Under the pieces are notes generated by a model. That model was not told where the DNA came from and did not search any database. It saw only the letters and a program-made list of their open reading frames with translations. From JBAZDC01 sp041654595 (GTDB taxonomy: Bacteria; Pseudomonadota; Gammaproteobacteria; Burkholderiales; Burkholderiaceae_B): a stretch of DNA of 64,000 nt. The first letter of the stretch is position 1. The number at the start of each line of letters is the position of its first letter. Shown one piece after another: positions 53,580 to 63,641 of the stretch. Both the position numbers and the translations under genes were made by a program. Location of the stretch: contig CAZKBT010000008.1 of NCBI GenBank assembly GCA_964551305.1, positions 1-64,000 on the forward strand, in the 5' to 3' direction.

Positions 53580-53816
53580 ATGAGCAATAAAGGGCAAACA
53601 CTACAAGATCCGTTCCTTAACGCACTTCGCAAGGATCACGTGCCCGTTTCCATCTACCTGGTCAACGGCATCAAGCTGCAGGGACAGGTAGAATCGTTTG
53701 ATCAGTATGTCGTGCTATTGCGCAATACCGTCACGCAAATGGTTTACAAGCATGCCATTTCGACAGTGGTTCCGGCTCGCCCGGTGTCATTTCAAGTGGA
53801 TACGCCTTCTGAATAA
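53580..53816 (+). CDS. hfq: RNA chaperone Hfq
   Basis: Hfq is the hexameric Sm-like protein that pairs small RNAs with mRNAs. The 78-residue product has the standard N-terminus [20 protein letters not shown], Sm1 ([20 protein letters not shown]) and Sm2 ([10 protein letters not shown]). A GGAG site precedes ATG 53580. A terminator follows, before hflX. Confidence 0.98.
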   Translation: MSNKGQTLQDPFLNALRKDHVPVSIYLVNGIKLQGQVESFDQYVVLLRNTVTQMVYKHAISTVVPARPVSFQVDTPSE

Positions 53817-53842
53817 GCATTTACCGAAGCTGCGCCCGATCG

Positions 53843-53880
53843 AACTCCCCGCGATGCGTTTCGCATCGGCAGGGAGTTTT
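53843..53880 (+). terminator. Terminator between hfq and hflX
   Basis: AACTCCC (53843-53849) pairs with GGGAGTT (53872-53878), with an inner GATGC/GCATC pair, and TTTT follows. It ends 24 nt before the chosen hflX start, so hflX is either read through or has a promoter inside this region. Confidence 0.75.
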
Positions 53881-53903
53881 CATTGCTCGCCGCGGCATGG
53901 AAA

Positions 53904-55025
53904 ATGCGGAGGCCTTCTTTGAAGGCGCTGGTCATCAGCGTCGACCTTGGCAATTCGGATCATCAGGCTCATGCCGAGGAGTTCATCATGCTGGCCAAGG
54001 GCGCCGGCGCGGACATCGTCGACGTGCTCGCCGTTCGCCGCCAGGCTCCGGACGCCAAGCATTTCATCGGATCGGGCAAGCTAGACGAAGCGCTGCACAT
54101 CGTGCGCGCCTCCGACATCGACATCGTCCTGTTCGATCAGCCCTTGTCGCCGGCCCAGCAACGCAACATAGAGCGAGTCCTCGAGCGCAGGGTCGTCGAC
54201 CGGGTGGCCTTGATCCTGGATATCTTCGCGCTGCGCGCGCAAAGCCACGAGGGCAAGCTGCAAGTCGAACTGGCCCAGCTGCAGCATCTGCAGACCCGCC
54301 TGACGCGCATGTGGAGCCACCTGGAACGGCAGCGCGGCGGCATAGGGATGCGCGGACCCGGCGAATCCCAGCTGGAAATGGATAGGCGCATGATCGGCGC
54401 CAAGGTCCGCACCCTTCGCGAACGGCTCGATCGCGTGCAGCGGCAGCGGACCAGCCAACGGCGCGCACGCTCCCGCGGCCGGACGTTGTCCGTGTCTCTG
54501 GTGGGCTATACGAACGCGGGAAAGTCCACCTTGTTCAATGCATTGACGCGAGCCGGCGCCTACGCCGCGGACCAGTTGTTCGCGACGCTGGACACGACGA
54601 CGCGGCGCGTTTGGATAGAAGGGGCGGGGCAGACGGTGATTTCCGATACCGTGGGATTCATCAGGGACCTGCCGCCGACGCTGATCGCGGCGTTCAGGGC
54701 CACGCTGGAGGAAACCGTGCAGGCGGACCTGATCCTGCACGTCATCGATGCCTCCAGTGCGCAGCGAGACGAGCAGGTGCAGGAGGTCAATAAGGTCTTG
54801 CACGACATCGGCGCGGATGACGTTCCCAGAATATTGGTTTATAACAAAATTGACGCGGCGGGCTACGAGCCGCGGGTGGAGCGTGATGAACATGGTACCA
54901 TTGCGCGAGTCTTTGTAAGTGCTATGGAGCGCGACGGTTTGGACGGTTTGCGTCAAGCCATCGCTGAATCTGGTCAAATCGCGGAAAACAATGCGTTCAT
55001 TCACCAAAATATTCAATCTCAATGA
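53904..55025 (+). CDS. hflX: Ribosome-splitting GTPase HflX
   Basis: HflX splits stalled ribosomes, especially after heat stress. The 373-residue product has the N-terminal domain (KHFIGSGKLDEA, GMRGPGESQLEMDRR) and the G domain with GYTNAGKSTLFNAL, DTVGFIRDLP and NKID. ATG 53904 is chosen because LKALVISVDLGN is the usual N-terminus; TTG 53883 would add seven residues. Its end overlaps hflK by 35 bases. Confidence 0.95.
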   Translation: MRRPSLKALVISVDLGNSDHQAHAEEFIMLAKGAGADIVDVLAVRRQAPDAKHFIGSGKLDEALHIVRASDIDIVLFDQPLSPAQQRNIERVLERRVVDRVALILDIFALRAQSHEGKLQVELAQLQHLQTRLTRMWSHLERQRGGIGMRGPGESQLEMDRRMIGAKVRTLRERLDRVQRQRTSQRRARSRGRTLSVSLVGYTNAGKSTLFNALTRAGAYAADQLFATLDTTTRRVWIEGAGQTVISDTVGFIRDLPPTLIAAFRATLEETVQADLILHVIDASSAQRDEQVQEVNKVLHDIGADDVPRILVYNKIDAAGYEPRVERDEHGTIARVFVSAMERDGLDGLRQAIAESGQIAENNAFIHQNIQSQ

Positions 55026-56316
55026 TCCGGGCTGGGGTCGCGGAAACAAGAACGATAACGACAACGGTTCAGAGCCTCCGCGCCGTCCGGGCCGCAGCGA
55101 CGGTCCGCCCGATCTGGACGAGGTCTGGCGCGACTTCAACAATCGCCTGGGTTCGGTTTTTGGCCGCAAGCCGAAACGGGGCGGCAATCCGTTCGGCGGC
55201 AACGGCTCGGGCGGCGGCAACGGCGGCGTCCCGGCATTCAAGGGCTCTCCCAAGCTGATCGGCGTCATCGTGGCGATCGGCGTCGCGTTGTGGCTTGCAA
55301 GCGGCTTGATGATCGTTCAGGAAGGTCAGGTCGCCGTCATCACCCGTTTCGGTCAATACACCAAGACGCTCAGTCCCGGCCTGCAATGGCGGTTGCCGTA
55401 TCCGATCGAAAGCGGCCAGATGGTCAATATCTCCCAGTTGCGCACCTTCGAAGTGGGCTATCGGGGAACCGCCCGCAACAAGGTGCTGCCCGAATCCTTG
55501 ATGCTGACGACCGACGAGGCCATCATCGATTTGCAGTTCGTCGTCCAGTATCGCCTGGAGCCCAACGGCGCGCCGGATTACTTGTTCAAGACCAGCCAGC
55601 CCGACGAATCCGTGCGCCAGGCGGCGGAAACCGCCATGCGCGAGATCGTCGGCAAGCATCCCATGGACTTCGTCCTGTACTCGGGACGCACCGAGGTCGC
55701 CTCCGCGGTGCACAAGCTGGCGCAAAGCATATTGGACCGCTACGAAACGGGGATACAGATCAGCACCGTCGCCATCCAGAACGTCCAGCCGCCCGAGCAG
55801 GTGCAGGCGGCGTTCGACGACGCGGTCAAGGCCGGCCAGGACCGCGAGCGCCAGATCAACGAAGGTAACGCTTATTCCAACCAGGTCTTGCCCGAAGCCG
55901 AGGGCCAGGCGGCCCGGATGGTGCAGGAGGCCGAAGGGTACCGCGCCAAGGTCATCGGCGATGCCCAGGGCGATACGGCGCGCTTCACCAGCGTCGAGAC
56001 CGAGTATGCCAAGGCGCCCGCCATCACGCGCGAGCGCCTGTATCTGTCGACCATGCAGCAAATACTGGAAAATTCCAGCAAAGTCATGATCGATGCCCAG
56101 TCCAGCAACAACATGCTGTATTTGCCGTTGGACAAAATCATGAAGGATGTGTCGAGCTCGCGCCCGGGACCCGCGCTCAGTCCAGCGGAAAGCGCCGCGG
56201 GCGCGGCCGCCGCGGCATCCGGCAATACGGCGAACAGGACCGCGCCGGCTCAGGGGCGCCAGGCTCCCGCGCCCGCCAGTCCAAACTCTCTTTCGATAAG
56301 TCCGTATTCGCGCTAG
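54991..56316 (+). CDS. hflK: FtsH-modulating membrane protein HflK
   Basis: HflK forms with HflC the SPFH-type cage around the FtsH protease. The 441-residue product has a glycine-rich N-terminal cytoplasmic part (about 1-85), one helix (about 89-107) and the SPFH domain (VQEGQVAVITRFGQYTKT, VQNVQPPEQVQAAFDDAV). The C-terminus is alanine/proline-rich. ATG 54991 begins MRSFTKIFNLNDPGWGRGN, the usual N-terminus, inside the end of hflX. Confidence 0.95.
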   Translation: MRSFTKIFNLNDPGWGRGNKNDNDNGSEPPRRPGRSDGPPDLDEVWRDFNNRLGSVFGRKPKRGGNPFGGNGSGGGNGGVPAFKGSPKLIGVIVAIGVALWLASGLMIVQEGQVAVITRFGQYTKTLSPGLQWRLPYPIESGQMVNISQLRTFEVGYRGTARNKVLPESLMLTTDEAIIDLQFVVQYRLEPNGAPDYLFKTSQPDESVRQAAETAMREIVGKHPMDFVLYSGRTEVASAVHKLAQSILDRYETGIQISTVAIQNVQPPEQVQAAFDDAVKAGQDRERQINEGNAYSNQVLPEAEGQAARMVQEAEGYRAKVIGDAQGDTARFTSVETEYAKAPAITRERLYLSTMQQILENSSKVMIDAQSSNNMLYLPLDKIMKDVSSSRPGPALSPAESAAGAAAAASGNTANRTAPAQGRQAPAPASPNSLSISPYSR

Positions 56317-56326
56317 GAGACCCAAG

Positions 56327-57217
56327 ATGCCACGTTTATTTCCAGTCTTGATAGGTCTGCTGATCGTATTGGCGGTGTTGTCCTCATGCGTGTTCATCGT
56401 CAGGGAGCGCGATGCGGCCCTGGTGTTCGCGCTGGGCGAAGTACGCGAGACCATCACCACGCCGGGCCTGCATTTCAAGCTGCCTCCCCCATTCGAGAAC
56501 GTCGTGCTGCTCGACAAGCGGCTGCAGACCATAGAAACCAATGATCCGGAGCGCATCCAGACTGCGGAAAAGAAGAACCTGCTGATCGACTCGTTCGTGA
56601 AATGGCGCATCGCCGATCCACGGCAGTTCTACGTCACCTTCGGCGCCAACGATCGCGCCGCCGTCGAGCGCTTGCAGGCCCAGATTCGCGATGCGCTCAA
56701 CGCTTCCGTCAACGTTCGGACGGTCAAGGAAGTGGTTTCCAGCAAGCGCGACGCCATCATGCGTGAAGTGTCGTCCACGGTTGCCGCGCGCGCGTTGCCC
56801 CTGGGGGTGGAAGTGGTCGACGTGCGTCTGCGCCGTATCGATTTCGCGCCCGAGATTTCCGAGTCGGTGTATCGGCGCATGGAGGCCGAGCGCAAGCAGG
56901 AGGCCAATCGCCTGCGCGCGTCGGGCGCGGCGGACAGCGAGCGCATCCGCGCCCAGGCCGATCGCGAGCGGCAGGAAATCCTGGCCAAGGCCTATGCCCA
57001 GGCCCAGGAAATCATGGGCCGCGGCGATGCCGAGGCCGCATCCCTGTACGCGGCGGCCTATGGGCGCAATCCCGGGTTTTATAGCCTGTACAAGAGTCTG
57101 GAAAGCTACCGCTCCGCGTTCTCCGGGGCATCATCCGACACCCTGGTGCTCAGCCCGAAATCGGAGTTCTTCCGATTCTGGAATGCTTCCGAAGGAAATG
57201 TCCAGCCGCAGAACTGA
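56327..57217 (+). CDS. hflC: FtsH-modulating membrane protein HflC
   Basis: HflC is the partner of HflK. The 296-residue product has one N-terminal helix (about 4-22) and an SPFH domain (VFALGEVRETITTPGLHFK, VDVRLRRIDFAPEISESVY), then a coiled region rich in R/Q/E and a C-terminal segment. It starts 10 nt after hflK. The small DUF2065 gene often found next is missing; a terminator follows. Confidence 0.96.
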   Translation: MPRLFPVLIGLLIVLAVLSSCVFIVRERDAALVFALGEVRETITTPGLHFKLPPPFENVVLLDKRLQTIETNDPERIQTAEKKNLLIDSFVKWRIADPRQFYVTFGANDRAAVERLQAQIRDALNASVNVRTVKEVVSSKRDAIMREVSSTVAARALPLGVEVVDVRLRRIDFAPEISESVYRRMEAERKQEANRLRASGAADSERIRAQADRERQEILAKAYAQAQEIMGRGDAEAASLYAAAYGRNPGFYSLYKSLESYRSAFSGASSDTLVLSPKSEFFRFWNASEGNVQPQN

Positions 57218-57340
57218 CGTATTTGCAACAGTTTCAGACGGGTGTTTGCATGAGCGGGGCGTGTCGGCGACACGTCCCGCTTTCCCTTCGGGGCCGCTAT
57301 CGTTTATACTAACTCGTAAGTTTGGTTTCAGTTTTTCCGC

Positions 57341-57379
57341 AAAGCGACTTGGCGGGCTTACGCCCCGAGTCGCTTTTTG
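57341..57379 (+). terminator. Terminator or attenuator between hflC and hisZ
   Basis: AAAGCGACT (57341-57349) pairs with AGTCGCTTT (57368-57376), with an inner GGCG/CGCC pair, and a T-run follows. It ends about 40 nt before hisZ. It probably ends the hflKC transcript; because it precedes a histidine gene, attenuation was considered, but no His-rich leader peptide is seen. Confidence 0.8.
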
Positions 57380-57418
57380 TTTGTCTGGTTCGCCCAATGG
57401 GGCGCTTGATACGACTTC

Positions 57419-58585
57419 ATGATGTCAAATTGGCTCTTGCCAGAGAATCTGGCTGACGTATTGCCTGCCGAGGCCCGTCGCATCGAAGAACTGCGGCGCG
57501 ATTTGCTCGACTTGTTTCGCACCTACGGCTACGAACTCGTCGCGCCTCCGCTGGTGGAATACATCGATTCCCTGCTTTCGGGAACGGGCGCCGACCTGAA
57601 CCTGCGTACCTTCAAGCTGGTGGATCAGTTGTCCGGCCGTACCTTGGGCGTGCGCGCCGACATGACCACGCAGGTTTCGCGCATCGATGCGCACCTGCTC
57701 AACCGAGAGGGCATTACGCGGCTGTGCTATTGCGGATCCGTGCTGCATGCCCGGCCTCAAGGCCTCTTGTCGGATCGTGAATTGCTGCAGATCGGCGCGG
57801 AGATCTTCGGCCATGCGGGCGTCGAAGCCGATATCGAAATCATCGAGCTGGCTTTGGAGTGCGTGCGCCGGGCGGGTGTTCACAGCGCGCGGGTGGACCT
57901 CAATCACCCCGGAGTCGTGCGCGCCTTGGTCAATGCGGATCCGGCGTATGCCGCCATGGCCGACGACATCATGGAATTGCTGCGCGCCAAGGACGCTCCG
58001 GGCTTGAAGAGCTTGTCCGCCGGCTTGCCCCGGGCCGACGGCGAAATCGGGCAGGCCTTGCTGGTGCTGACGCAGTTGTACGGCGACGTGTCCGTGATCG
58101 AACGCGCCCGCGCAGAACTGCCCGACGTGCCGGGCCTGTCCGATGCGCTGGCCAGCCTGGATAGCCTGGTCAAAGCCTTGCCGTCGCATGATTTCAGCGT
58201 TGATTTGGCGGACACGGGCAATGGCTACGGCTACCACTCGGGCGTCATGTTTTCGGTCTACGCCGAAGGCTGGCCTGATGCCTTGGTGCGAGGCGGCCGC
58301 TATGACGGCGTCAGCGCATCGTTTGGCCGCGCACGACCCGCAACGGGTTTCAGCCTGGACTTGCGCAAGCTGTCCGAGGGCTTGCCCGAGCCGCTTCGCG
58401 CGCGCGCCATACGCGCTCCCTGGTCCAACGACGCCGCGCTGGTCGAGCAGCTGCGTCAATTGCGGCAATCGGGTGAAATCGTCGTGCAGTCGTTGCCGGG
58501 GCAGCTGCATTACCTGGATGAATTTATCGTGGACCGTGAGCTGGTTTTGGAAAACGGTGCTTGGAAGCTTAGGGCGATAGGGTAA
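57419..58585 (+). CDS. hisZ: ATP phosphoribosyltransferase regulatory subunit HisZ
   Basis: HisZ is a catalytically inactive HisRS relative that activates short-form HisG, the first enzyme of histidine synthesis. The 388-residue product has the class II-like core ([34 protein letters not shown]) and [21 protein letters not shown], but no anticodon-binding domain. Two in-frame ATGs (57419, 57422) are possible. It precedes purA, the usual betaproteobacterial order. Confidence 0.95.
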   Translation: MMSNWLLPENLADVLPAEARRIEELRRDLLDLFRTYGYELVAPPLVEYIDSLLSGTGADLNLRTFKLVDQLSGRTLGVRADMTTQVSRIDAHLLNREGITRLCYCGSVLHARPQGLLSDRELLQIGAEIFGHAGVEADIEIIELALECVRRAGVHSARVDLNHPGVVRALVNADPAYAAMADDIMELLRAKDAPGLKSLSAGLPRADGEIGQALLVLTQLYGDVSVIERARAELPDVPGLSDALASLDSLVKALPSHDFSVDLADTGNGYGYHSGVMFSVYAEGWPDALVRGGRYDGVSASFGRARPATGFSLDLRKLSEGLPEPLRARAIRAPWSNDAALVEQLRQLRQSGEIVVQSLPGQLHYLDEFIVDRELVLENGAWKLRAIG

Positions 58586-58656
58586 TCGAATCTTCGGTCG
58601 CTTTATGGCGTTGTGTAAACGTTTGGCCTGGTTTGTTTTGGCCTGCATTTTTCTGA

Positions 58657-59958
<1,302 letters not shown>

Positions 59959-60408
59959 GCGCCGGCGATCTTCCGATTGTTCGCCCCACGTACCCCCTCA
60001 AGCCCAGGCCATCCCGCCTGGGCTTGCGCTTGATCTTTCACTCCATATTGGTAAGATCGACGGGATACCTACCTCTTTCCGATAATTCTCCATTTTGTCG
60101 ATGCTCAGGATAAGCCGCCAACGGCTTCTATTGCGGCAATGCTATGCCGGTCGTGGCCGATACACGGCCGGCGTATCCCGTTGCGCGAGCAAGAGCTTCG
60201 ATGCGCTCTATGAGCAGGAACTGGCGTTCCGATCCGCGTGCGCCAGAGCCAAGCCAGGCTGATTTTCCACCGACGCTTTCTTGAGCAGTACTTCATTCTT
60301 TTTCGTCTCAGGCCGTCTCCGGGCGCGTCCGCGCGAGCCGGGTCGCGAGCCGTGACAGCGGGGTTGCCGTAAAGCGCGCGGCCTCTTAGTGGAAACGATC
60401 GTTTTTCT
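59959..60408. other. Non-coding stretch between purA and the beta-solenoid gene
   Basis: These 450 bases hold the inverted repeat at 60000-60025 and no convincing gene. A 53-codon plus-strand frame (60101-60262) has a GATAAT hexamer 15 nt upstream of its ATG and a basic product, but it lacks a ribosome site and family resemblance. It is mentioned only as a possible small protein or RNA region. Confidence 0.5.
60000..60025 (+). terminator. Inverted repeat after purA
   Basis: AAGCCCAGGC (60000-60009) pairs with GCCTGGGCTT (60016-60025) around a six-base loop, 42 nt after the purA stop. There is no clean T-run. Position and stem strength still make it the likely purA terminator. Confidence 0.65.
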
Positions 60409-61275
60409 ATGCAGCTTACCAAGAATTTCGTCAAGGCCAAGCAGCCTTGCGCGGCGGGCTATCGCTGGTTCGTCCGGTCCCGCAACGGCGAAGGCGAATA
60501 CCAGCAATTGCTGGATGACCTGGTCGCCGAAGACCGCATCGAGGATGCGATATGGCTACTGGATCAATTTGGCCCCACCGACCAGGTGCGCGTACTCGAC
60601 TTCCTGGATGCCAAGGCCATGATCTTTGCCGGCGACCTGGTGGTCAAGCATGGCATCGACGTCGAAACCATCGTCAGGGCGGGGCGCAGCATCAAGACCG
60701 AAGGCGGGATCCGCGCGACGGGCAATATCGTTGCCGGCCAGGACGTCAAGGCCGCGGGGGGAATGCGATGCGACGGCGATTTGCTGGCCGGCGGCGACGT
60801 GCATGCGGGGTGGGGCATCGAGGTGGGCAAGACCCTGTCATGCCGCGGCAACGTCAGCGCATCATGGTCGATCGACGTCGGCCTGGAACTGACGGTCGAC
60901 GGAGACCTGCACGCGCACCGCGATATCTTCGCCGGCACGTCGCTCGTGTGCAGGCAGGGTATCAAGGCGGGCGGCGCCATTCAGTCGGACGGCTGCATTC
61001 ATGCCGAGCGAGGCATTATCGCGGGCGACGCAATACAGTGCGCGGATTATCTGGATGCGCGCTGGGGCGTCAAGGCCGGCGGCGACATCACCGCCGGCAG
61101 CGCCATTCGCGTGGGAGAAGGAATCGAAACGCCGGGGTCGATATCATGCGGGCCAGGCCATGGCGTTTATGCCGGCCTGGCCGTGCGCGTCGATGCATGG
61201 GACGTGTCCGCCAGGGTCCATGCCGACCGGCGCCCGGATCGATTGCTGAGCGGCTTCTGGGGCGGCCGGCCATAG
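60409..61275 (+). CDS. Hexapeptide-repeat beta-solenoid protein (unknown function)
   Basis: The 288-residue product has a short N-terminal domain (about 1-75; CAAGYRWFVRSRNG, YQQLLDDLVAEDRIEDAIWLL). About 25 nearly perfect six-residue repeats follow (about 80-255) with a small residue then I/V/L, for example WGIEVG, GDLHAH, QGIKAG, RGIIAG, WGVKAG, EGIETP. The C-terminus has HGVYAGLAVRVDAWD and LLSGFW. Repeats of this register form beta-helices, as in bactofilins and acyltransferases, but there is no catalytic motif, signal peptide or membrane helix. A cytoplasmic structural or scaffold role is only a guess. Confidence 0.8.
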   Translation: MQLTKNFVKAKQPCAAGYRWFVRSRNGEGEYQQLLDDLVAEDRIEDAIWLLDQFGPTDQVRVLDFLDAKAMIFAGDLVVKHGIDVETIVRAGRSIKTEGGIRATGNIVAGQDVKAAGGMRCDGDLLAGGDVHAGWGIEVGKTLSCRGNVSASWSIDVGLELTVDGDLHAHRDIFAGTSLVCRQGIKAGGAIQSDGCIHAERGIIAGDAIQCADYLDARWGVKAGGDITAGSAIRVGEGIETPGSISCGPGHGVYAGLAVRVDAWDVSARVHADRRPDRLLSGFWGGRP

Positions 61276-61334
61276 TGTCGGGGAGGGCGCTTCGAGTTCA
61301 TAAAAGCCCGGGGCCGGCGAGCGATATGCCGCGC

Positions 61335-61904
61335 TCAGGCCGCGATGTCGTCCCGTCTGGGCGGCGTGTTGAACGGGTCCTGATCGTCCCCGCCGTCGTT
61401 GGGTAGCGGAGCCAACGGGGGCAAACCCAGCGCCAGCCGCAGGCGCTGGCAATCGGGGTTGGGCGACCCGTCGGCCATCCACGTGGTGAATTCCCGGCAA
61501 GGAGAGGGGCGCTGTTCGTAGATGGCGCAATGAATGCCGTCCTGGCCCAGCTCGCCGCGCAAGGCAATGCATCTTGCTTTTCCGTACTCCGTGCCTTTCA
61601 TGCAAGCCCTGAGCGGGCCTACCTGCGATACCAGTTCCGCGGGCACGGTGCCGCCGCCTTCGCCCTTGATTTCCCCGCAGTAGAACGACACGCGAAAGTG
61701 AGCGCAGCACGCGCCGCAGCTCAGGCATGGGTTGTAGGACGTGGCGTCGTTGGCGGCATGATCGCCGTTTTTCAAGCGGGAGCGCGGTTTGCGGCGGAGC
61801 GGCGTGATCTGGATTTTCTGGCCGGCCAGCAAAGGCGGATTCGTGTCGGAAGACGCGGGGCGTGCGGCTGTTTCTTGCAGGAAGAAAGTTCGCGGTGCGG
61901 TCAT
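61335..61904 (-). CDS. YkgJ-family cysteine-cluster protein
   Basis: YkgJ/UPF0153 proteins carry a conserved cysteine cluster thought to bind zinc or iron; function is unknown. The 189-residue product has the signature CLSCGACCAHFRVSFY, then the distal cysteines in RACMKG, RCIAL, HCAIYEQRPSPCREF and NPDC. The first 50 residues are basic and probably disordered, so a start further in is possible. It is divergent from nothing obvious and stands alone. Confidence 0.85.
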   Translation of the reverse strand: MTAPRTFFLQETAARPASSDTNPPLLAGQKIQITPLRRKPRSRLKNGDHAANDATSYNPCLSCGACCAHFRVSFYCGEIKGEGGGTVPAELVSQVGPLRACMKGTEYGKARCIALRGELGQDGIHCAIYEQRPSPCREFTTWMADGSPNPDCQRLRLALGLPPLAPLPNDGGDDQDPFNTPPRRDDIAA

Positions 61905-62035
61905 GATGACAGGGGCTCAATGTATGGAAACCTATTTTAGGGGATTCGGCCGCCGCACGTATGAACTGCGTGCGAGGCGTTGCGGCGGTTCCACACCCCG
62001 GCAGGCGTGTTCGGCGGGACGAGGGGGGCGGGTGG

Positions 62036-62542
62036 TCAGTCAGCGGGAGGCGCCGGCGCGGGAGATGCAGGAGTATGGGCCAGCAGTACTTTGCCGGCGG
62101 CGGCGTAGCATTCGTCTATGTGCTGATTGCACACTTTGCGCAGTATGGCGAAACTGATCCCCGCGGCGATCACGCTGCCGGCCAGGGGAATGTACTTGGA
62201 TGCCGACTTGCCGGCCAGGCGCGTCAATCCGGCGTGCTGCAGGACGCTGATGATGCGTTGGGTGGTCAAGGTTTTACCGATCAGGCCCGTGCCGGCGCTG
62301 ACTCCCCCCACCAGTATGATTTTTTGCAGATCGGGACTCAGCTTGTCGATCTGCGTCGGCGACATGCCGAATTTTTCGTTGATTTGAGGCAGGATCTTCA
62401 GCAGGATCGCCACGTCGGCGCCGATATCGACGCCAGGAATGGGCACGACCGCGGCGGCGGCCGATAGCAAGGCGCGGTTGCGCACGAGCTTACGGCATTC
62501 CTGGCGCACGGTGTCGAGTTCTTGCTGGTTTACCGGAAGCAT
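62036..62542 (-). CDS. DUF697/YcjF-like membrane-associated protein
   Basis: The 168-residue product has a helical N-terminus with LVRNRALLSAAAAVVPIPG, the VPIPGVDIGADVAILLKI pattern seen in DUF697 proteins, and a second hydrophobic part (AGSVIAAGISFAILRKV). DUF697 domains often occur next to, or fused with, dynamin-like or Era-like GTPases; no GTPase is adjacent here. ATG 62542 is chosen; an in-frame ATG at 62575 would add 11 residues. The C-terminus is alanine/proline-rich. Confidence 0.75.
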   Translation of the reverse strand: MLPVNQQELDTVRQECRKLVRNRALLSAAAAVVPIPGVDIGADVAILLKILPQINEKFGMSPTQIDKLSPDLQKIILVGGVSAGTGLIGKTLTTQRIISVLQHAGLTRLAGKSASKYIPLAGSVIAAGISFAILRKVCNQHIDECYAAAGKVLLAHTPASPAPAPPAD

Positions 62543-62669
62543 AGGCGTTTCATTTCTGTTGCTCAAGACACGCATAGCTTACTACCATTGGACGTATTTT
62601 CCCTTGCAGGCGAACACTGCCGGTATCCGCCTGCAAGCGCGCATGGCATTTTTGTTGCCTGATGTGTAA

Positions 62670-62747
62670 ACATGGTATATAGTCAAAGACGTTACAAATT
62701 TCCGTTTCAAAGGCATACTTGGCGCAGCTTACCAGGGCTATCACTAG
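62670..62747 (+). pseudogene. Possible relic of a HigB toxin 3' end
   Basis: An open stretch of 25 codons ends with NFRFKG, then AAYQGYH and a stop, nine bases before the HigA-like ATG. HigB toxins commonly end in a FRF...DAYDV...DYH pattern and are followed at such a distance by higA. No upstream remainder is visible (TAA at 62667). The resemblance is short and could be chance. Confidence 0.25.
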
Positions 62748-62756
62748 GGACCCGCT

Positions 62757-63098
62757 ATGCAAACGCACAAGCCTGTGCATCCCGGCAGCATTCTAAAAGA
62801 TTACATCTTGCCGGAACTATGCATCACTGTAACGGTAGCCGCTCGACAGATCGGCATATCGCGCGTGCAGTTCTCGCGCTTTATCAATGGGCGCGCAGCG
62901 GTCACTCCGGATCTGGCCATCCGGCTTTCAAAGTGGATACCAGAGCCCGATGCCATTACATGGCTGCACATGCAAGCGGACTATGACCTTTGGCAGGCTC
63001 AGCATTCCGGCAAGGACTGGCGGGTGGAGCCGGCCCGCAAGCGTGTTACCGTGCCGCATAAACGGCCGGCCCCAGCCCCGCAGACAGTGGGCGAATAG
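62757..63098 (+). CDS. HigA-like XRE-family regulator without a toxin partner
   Basis: HigA antitoxins are XRE-type repressors normally encoded after the toxin gene higB. The 113-residue product has the family start HKPVHPGSILKDYIL, the HTH helices TVAARQIGISRVQFSRFINGRAAVTPDLAIRLS and W-x-x-x-Q-A-x-YDLWQAQ. A basic proline-rich tail (about 90-113) is an extension. No intact higB is adjacent. Promoter-like TTGTTG and TATATA lie at 62652-62657 and 62676-62681 (18-nt spacing). Confidence 0.85.
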   Translation: MQTHKPVHPGSILKDYILPELCITVTVAARQIGISRVQFSRFINGRAAVTPDLAIRLSKWIPEPDAITWLHMQADYDLWQAQHSGKDWRVEPARKRVTVPHKRPAPAPQTVGE

Positions 63099-63128
63099 CT
63101 CGAGCTTGCTGGCGCGGTTCGACCACCC

Positions 63129-63578
63129 TCAGTCGGGGCTGTCGTCGCGCTCTTTCAGGGCGCGCGCCTTGCGTCCCATGATGCCGGGATAGGTTTGCGT
63201 TTTTCCCTGGGCGGGATGTCCTTGGTCGCCTTGTCCAGGCTGATCCCGGCGGACGTGGCCGGGAGTATTGTGAGCGGGGTTGGCATGGCCGGGATTCCTC
63301 TTGGTCGGATGATCGGGGTCGTCGATGCCCGAGCTATACCGTCCGGGGCCGGCGGGTTCTTTCTGGCCTGGGTCCACGTCGTTGCCTGTTTCCGGATCTT
63401 GCCGCGCGGGATGTTTCACGTCGACCGGCGCTCGTTCGAGTTCCGGATCGTCGGGGATGCCGGTAATTTTTTGCTCGTCGGGAATTGCTACCGATTTTTC
63501 TTCGGCATCATTGGCCGATCCGGGCGGTGTCGGAGTGCCGGATTGGGCGGGGCGACGCGTTGGCGTGGCGTGCTTCAT
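63129..63578 (-). CDS. Disordered proline/glycine/aspartate-rich hypothetical protein
   Basis: I do not recognise a family. The 149-residue product is hydrophilic, rich in P, G, D, H and K, and has no hydrophobic core, so it is probably intrinsically disordered. PDD, DPG and GH motifs recur. A good AAAGGA ribosome site lies about 10 nt before ATG 63578, which supports it as a real gene. It follows the CinA-family gene on the same strand after 63 nt. Confidence 0.6.
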   Translation of the reverse strand: MKHATPTRRPAQSGTPTPPGSANDAEEKSVAIPDEQKITGIPDDPELERAPVDVKHPARQDPETGNDVDPGQKEPAGPGRYSSGIDDPDHPTKRNPGHANPAHNTPGHVRRDQPGQGDQGHPAQGKTQTYPGIMGRKARALKERDDSPD

Positions 63579-63641
63579 GGTCGGTTCCTTTAGTGATGGG
63601 GTGTCCGGTCACCAGCAAGCGGCGTGCCCGATCAAAAGCCG

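Noticed and set aside
57341..57379. Histidine attenuator before hisZ
   Set aside because: The hairpin and T-run are present, but no upstream leader peptide with a run of His codons is seen. A simple terminator of hflKC is enough.
60105..60440. Minus-strand open frame of 111 codons before the beta-solenoid gene
   Set aside because: Its start region lies inside the beta-solenoid gene and the product is an arginine-rich sequence without any family pattern.
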